8,145 nucleotides of DNA from Clostridia bacterium (lineage in GTDB: Bacteria; Bacillota; Clostridia; Oscillospirales; CAG-272): the NCBI GenBank assembly GCA_024404655.1, contig JAKSPR010000119.1, positions 1-8,145 of the forward strand, in the 5' to 3' direction. A program made the translations under genes and the position numbers. The notes under the pieces were generated by a model. It had not been told where the DNA came from. It did no database searches and worked only from the letters and a program-made list of their open reading frames with translations. Positions 5,297 through 8,145 of the stretch are shown here, piece after piece; positions within the stretch are counted from its first letter, which is position 1; each line of letters opens with the position of its first letter.

Positions 5297-6328
5297 ATGA
5301 ATTTCTGGACGATCCTTCTGGCCATTCTCATGTTCGGATTCCTCATTTTCATCCATGAGTTCGGTCATTTTTCCATGGCGCGGGCGTTCCATGTCACCAT
5401 CAAGGAGTTTTCCATCGGCATGGGCCCGAAGCTCTTTTCCCGTATTTCCAAAAAGAACGGCACGCAGTATTCGCTGCGCGCACTGCCTGTCGGCGGTTAT
5501 GTCGCCATGGTCGGTGAGGATGAAGAATCCGACGATCCCGGCGCACTCTGCAAAAAGCCTGTCTGGCAGCGGATGATCATCACCGTGGCCGGTGCGGCAA
5601 CCAACCTGCTGTTCGGTTTTCTCATGATGGCGATCCTCGTTGCCGGGAACCCGACGCTGGGCGGAACGACCGTTGCGGAGTTCTTTGAGGGCTCCGTCAC
5701 CAGTCAGTACGGTCTGCAGGTCAACGACACCATCGTCAAGGTGGGCAAGACCCGTGTCCATGTGGCGACGGACCTTGTCTATACCATCATGCACGACGCG
5801 CGGGATCCCATTGATGTGACGGTCATCCGTGACGGGAAGACCGTGGTTCTGCCCGGCGTGCAGTTCCCCCATTATCAGGAGGCGGGACACGTTTTCGGCG
5901 ACCGGGACTTTTATATCTACGCTGTCGAAAAGACACCGGGGGAGGTCGTGAAGCAGGCCTTCTGGCAGTCGGTCAATACCGTTACCATGATCTGGGAATC
6001 CATTGCCGACATGGTGGGCGGGGAATACTCTGTCAAGGATCTTTCCGGCCCTGTGGGTGTTACCGAGGCGATTTCCGAAGCGGCGGAGGCGGGCGCTTAT
6101 AATTTCGGCTTCATGTTCGTCTTTATTTCCGTCAACCTCGGTATGATGAATCTTCTGCCCCTGCCGGCATTGGACGGCGGACGGCTTTTATTCCAGTTCA
6201 TCGAACTCATCCGCAGAAAGCCGATGAATGCGCAGGTGGAGGGCTATATCCATTTTGTGGGCATCATTCTTCTGATGCTGCTGATGGTCTTTGTCACCTG
6301 TCAGGATATTCTCAAGCTGATACGATAA
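5297..6328 (+). CDS. rseP: Site-2 intramembrane zinc metalloprotease (RseP/RasP, family M50)
   Basis: RseP-type proteases cut membrane-embedded substrates such as anti-sigma factors (RseA, RsiW) and signal peptide remnants. The first membrane segment (residues ~4-20) runs into the zinc motif FIHEFGHF, with His20, Glu21 and His24. IGMGPKLFS and LPVGGYVAMVGEDEE follow, typical of the family. A second membrane segment is at ~93-116. A single PDZ domain follows (about 117-195, including GLQVNDTIVKVGK). Further downstream come LSGPVGVTEAI and a third membrane segment (~270-287), ending in LLPLPALDGGRLLF, whose Asp293 is the third zinc ligand. A last segment sits at ~317-337. At 343 residues it is the short, one-PDZ form usual in Clostridia, against 450 residues and two PDZs in E. 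coli. ATG 5297 has AAGGAGG (5282-5288) at 8 nt. No partner sigma/anti-sigma pair lies in the window. Confidence 0.95.
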   Translation: MNFWTILLAILMFGFLIFIHEFGHFSMARAFHVTIKEFSIGMGPKLFSRISKKNGTQYSLRALPVGGYVAMVGEDEESDDPGALCKKPVWQRMIITVAGAATNLLFGFLMMAILVAGNPTLGGTTVAEFFEGSVTSQYGLQVNDTIVKVGKTRVHVATDLVYTIMHDARDPIDVTVIRDGKTVVLPGVQFPHYQEAGHVFGDRDFYIYAVEKTPGEVVKQAFWQSVNTVTMIWESIADMVGGEYSVKDLSGPVGVTEAISEAAEAGAYNFGFMFVFISVNLGMMNLLPLPALDGGRLLFQFIELIRRKPMNAQVEGYIHFVGIILLMLLMVFVTCQDILKLIR

Positions 6329-6356
6329 CAACGCACCGAAAAAGGAATGACATACC

Positions 6357-7421
6357 ATGATGTATAACCGCAGAAAATCAAGAGAAGTCCGTATTGCAGG
6401 CATTGCCATCGGCGGGGAGAATCCCATTGCCGTCCAGTCCATGCTGTGTACGGACAGCCATGACGCAGCAGCCTGCATTGCGCAGACCAGGGCACTGGAA
6501 AACGCCGGCTGTGATATCGTGCGTCTTGCCGTACCGGATCTGGCTGCAGCCAAGACCTTTGCCGCCATGAAAGAGGCTGGCATCCGCGTACCGCTGGTGG
6601 CGGATATCCATTTTGATTATAAGATCGCGCTGGAGGCTGCTGCCTGCGGTGCTGACAAGATCCGCATCAACCCCGGCAACATCGGGGCTGACGAGCGAGT
6701 GAAGGCAGTCGTTGATGTCTGCCGGGAAAAGCACATTCCCATCCGCATCGGAGTGAACTCCGGTTCGCTGGAAAAGAACATTCTGGCAAAGTACGGTGCG
6801 CCCACGGCGGAAGCTCTGGCGGAAAGCGCCATGTATCACGTATCTCTGCTTGAAAAATTCGACTTTACCGATATTGTCATCTCCATCAAAGCGTCCACCG
6901 TCGGGCAGATGATCCGGGCAAACCGGATCCTTGCGGAGCGCTGTGATTATCCCCTGCATCTGGGGGTCACAGAGGCGGGAACGGCGCACATCGGCACCAT
7001 CAAGAGCGCTGCCGGCATCGGCTCTCTGCTCTGTGACGGTATCGGCGATACCATCCGGGTATCTCTGACCGCCGATCCCGTGCAGGAGGTCATCGAAGCG
7101 CACAACATCCTGCGGGCATTGGAGCTGGAGCAGAACGGCATCAACGTGGTCTCCTGTCCCACCTGCGGCAGAACCCAGATTCCGCTGATCTCCATGGTGG
7201 AGCAGTTTGAAAGCCGCATGGGTGAGCTTCCGAAGGACAAGCGTCTGCGGGTCGCCATGATGGGCTGTGTTGTCAACGGCCCCGGCGAGGCAAGAGAAGC
7301 CGACATCGGTATTGCGGGCGGAAAGGACGAAGCGGTTTTATTCCGTCACGGCGAGATCATACGAAAGATCCCCGCGGATCAGGCGGTGGATGTTCTCATT
7401 GAGGAAATCAAAAAACTGTAA
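6357..7421 (+). CDS. ispG: 4-hydroxy-3-methylbut-2-en-1-yl diphosphate synthase (IspG/GcpE)
   Basis: IspG is the [4Fe-4S] enzyme that reductively opens methylerythritol cyclodiphosphate to HMBPP, the penultimate MEP step; electrons come from flavodoxin or ferredoxin. The 354-residue, two-domain form is complete. The N-terminal TIM barrel contains NPIAVQSMLCTDS, GCDIVRLAVPD, PLVADIHFDYKIAL, KIRINPGNIG and IRIGVNSGSL, then VISIKAS and LGVTEAGT. The C-terminal cluster domain has Cys267 and Cys270 in SCPTCGRTQ and Cys304 plus Glu311 in MGCVVNGPGEA. These match the E. coli ligands Cys270, Cys273, Cys305 and Glu312. ATG 6357 follows GGAA (6344-6347) by 9 nt; ATG 6360 is a less well-spaced alternative. 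It sits 28 nt after rseP. Together with dxr it places two of the seven MEP steps in one transcript, a common clostridial arrangement. Confidence 0.97.
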   Translation: MMYNRRKSREVRIAGIAIGGENPIAVQSMLCTDSHDAAACIAQTRALENAGCDIVRLAVPDLAAAKTFAAMKEAGIRVPLVADIHFDYKIALEAAACGADKIRINPGNIGADERVKAVVDVCREKHIPIRIGVNSGSLEKNILAKYGAPTAEALAESAMYHVSLLEKFDFTDIVISIKASTVGQMIRANRILAERCDYPLHLGVTEAGTAHIGTIKSAAGIGSLLCDGIGDTIRVSLTADPVQEVIEAHNILRALELEQNGINVVSCPTCGRTQIPLISMVEQFESRMGELPKDKRLRVAMMGCVVNGPGEAREADIGIAGGKDEAVLFRHGEIIRKIPADQAVDVLIEEIKKL

Positions 7422-7446
7422 GTAAACGACCCAGACGGAGGCAGAC

Positions 7447-8145
7447 GTGGCACAGCGAGCATTACTGGAAGTTTTCAACCGATATGCGCCGGACGGACAG
7501 GCGAAAAGCATCCTGTCCTCGGCCGTGGAGTACAAGCTTCTTGCCGACAAAGAGAATAAAAGCCTGAAAGTGCAGATCCGCTTTCCGCAGCTGTATCCCT
7601 ATGCCCGGCTGCAGAAGATCGAAGGGGATATCCGCGCGGCATATCAGCTGAACTATGTGGAAATCGAACCCATATATCCTACAGAGCTGTTCGACGGGTC
7701 CTGTGTGCCGGACCTCATCAAGGAACTGATGCGAAAGGGCATTGTCACCAAGGGCTTCCTTGACAGCTACACTGTAGCGGAGATGACAGGGGACAGACTG
7801 ATCCTTGAAATTCCGTTCTCCGACGGCGGCGTGGGACTGGTGTGCTCCGCGAAAACGCCGGAGCTTTTGGAAGATATCATCCGCCGGGCTTTCGGCGTCT
7901 CCCTCCATGTGGAGATCCGCGGCAATGAAGAGATTTACCGCCAGCACCAGCAGGCATACGAGCAGGACAACGAAGCCCGCATGGCGGCGCTCATGAAAGA
8001 AAGCGAAGAACAGGCTGCTGCCGCCCAGCGTGAGCGGCTCCAGCAGGAAGCGGAAGAGGCCGCACTCCATCCGAATCTCCCCGGCGTCAATACCCTTGAC
8101 ACTCATGAACTGATTTTTGAAAAAGTCGATGATGCGGTATACCGT
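7447..8145 (+). CDS. polC: DNA polymerase III alpha subunit, PolC type (N-terminal part, runs off the window)
   Basis: The frame is open from GTG 7447 to the window end (233 codons, no stop). GTG has GGAGG at 7437-7441 with 5-nt spacing, and no in-frame ATG offers a better start, so a GTG start is chosen. The product begins MAQRALLEVFNRYAPDG. It shows an acidic/basic mixed alpha-beta domain (to about residue 165, with SLKVQIRFPQLYPYARL and GVSLHVEIRGNEE). A Gln/Glu/Ala-rich probable coiled coil follows (about 160-205, with QHQQAYEQDNEA and QRERLQQEAEEAA), then a linker. This is the poorly conserved N-terminal region (NI/NII) that precedes the OB, PHP, exonuclease and polymerase domains of PolC, the main replicative polymerase of low-GC Firmicutes. 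None of the catalytic domains is in the window, so the identity rests on N-terminal style and on position right after ispG, where Clostridia carry polC. It follows ispG by 25 nt. Confidence 0.82.
   Translation, partial: MAQRALLEVFNRYAPDGQAKSILSSAVEYKLLADKENKSLKVQIRFPQLYPYARLQKIEGDIRAAYQLNYVEIEPIYPTELFDGSCVPDLIKELMRKGIVTKGFLDSYTVAEMTGDRLILEIPFSDGGVGLVCSAKTPELLEDIIRRAFGVSLHVEIRGNEEIYRQHQQAYEQDNEARMAALMKESEEQAAAAQRERLQQEAEEAALHPNLPGVNTLDTHELIFEKVDDAVYR

Noticed and set aside
7462..8106. 214-codon open frame on the - strand opposite the polC start
   Set aside because: The + strand frame continues the operon with a GGAGG site and runs to the window end. The antisense frame shows no domain and is a codon-bias shadow.
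1..8145. Mobile elements, CRISPR arrays, tRNA/rRNA genes or a new defence or biosynthetic system
   Set aside because: Both strands were read for transposase motifs, terminal inverted repeats, regularly spaced repeats and RNA gene signatures, and none was found. All complete genes are recognised core functions in a conserved order.

Overview
The window looks like a chromosomal housekeeping stretch of a low-to-moderate GC Firmicute, most likely class Clostridia and plausibly an Oscillospiraceae/Ruminococcaceae-type gut bacterium. The grounds are the gene order (rpsB-tsf / frr-uppS-cdsA-dxr-rseP-ispG-polC), PolC-type DNA polymerase III directly after ispG, strong GGAGG ribosome-binding sites, and a short one-PDZ RseP. 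All genes read on the + strand. The genus-level guess is inference from gene order and protein style only.

Region 1 (1-1501) is a translation block. It holds the 3' end of rpsB, then tsf, closed by a strong intrinsic terminator. The first ~150 bases do not encode ribosomal protein S2. They encode the N-terminal part of tRNA-guanine transglycosylase (Tgt), joined in frame to the C-terminal ~100 residues of S2. This is the most striking anomaly in the window. It is either an assembly or amplification chimera or a real gene rearrangement.

Region 2 (1502-2298) is a separate frr unit. It has a 9-bp perfect inverted repeat, a well-spaced sigma-A type promoter, a leader with a hairpin whose loop can pair with the Shine-Dalgarno, frr itself, and a hairpin terminator with only a short T run. 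pyrH, which usually sits between tsf and frr, is absent.

Region 3 (2299-8145) is an envelope/isoprenoid run: uppS (undecaprenyl-PP synthase), cdsA (CDP-diacylglycerol synthase), dxr (second step of the MEP pathway), rseP (site-2 protease), ispG (late MEP step) and the start of polC, cut off by the window end. Dxr and IspG make isoprenoid precursors, UppS turns them into the lipid carrier for cell-wall synthesis, and CdsA supplies activated phospholipid. All junctions are 67 nt or shorter, with no terminator seen after 2298, so a single transcript is likely. No promoter was found between the frr terminator and uppS, so read-through of that weak terminator is the simplest way the envelope genes are expressed.

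Codon use changes across the window. The S2 part and tsf use almost only AAG for Lys and avoid CGG, as in very highly expressed genes. uppS onward uses CGG, CCG and AAA freely. I see no mobile element, CRISPR array, tRNA or rRNA gene. Apart from the Tgt/S2 junction and a few leader structures, this is an ordinary core-genome region, and I do not see evidence of a new multi-gene system.
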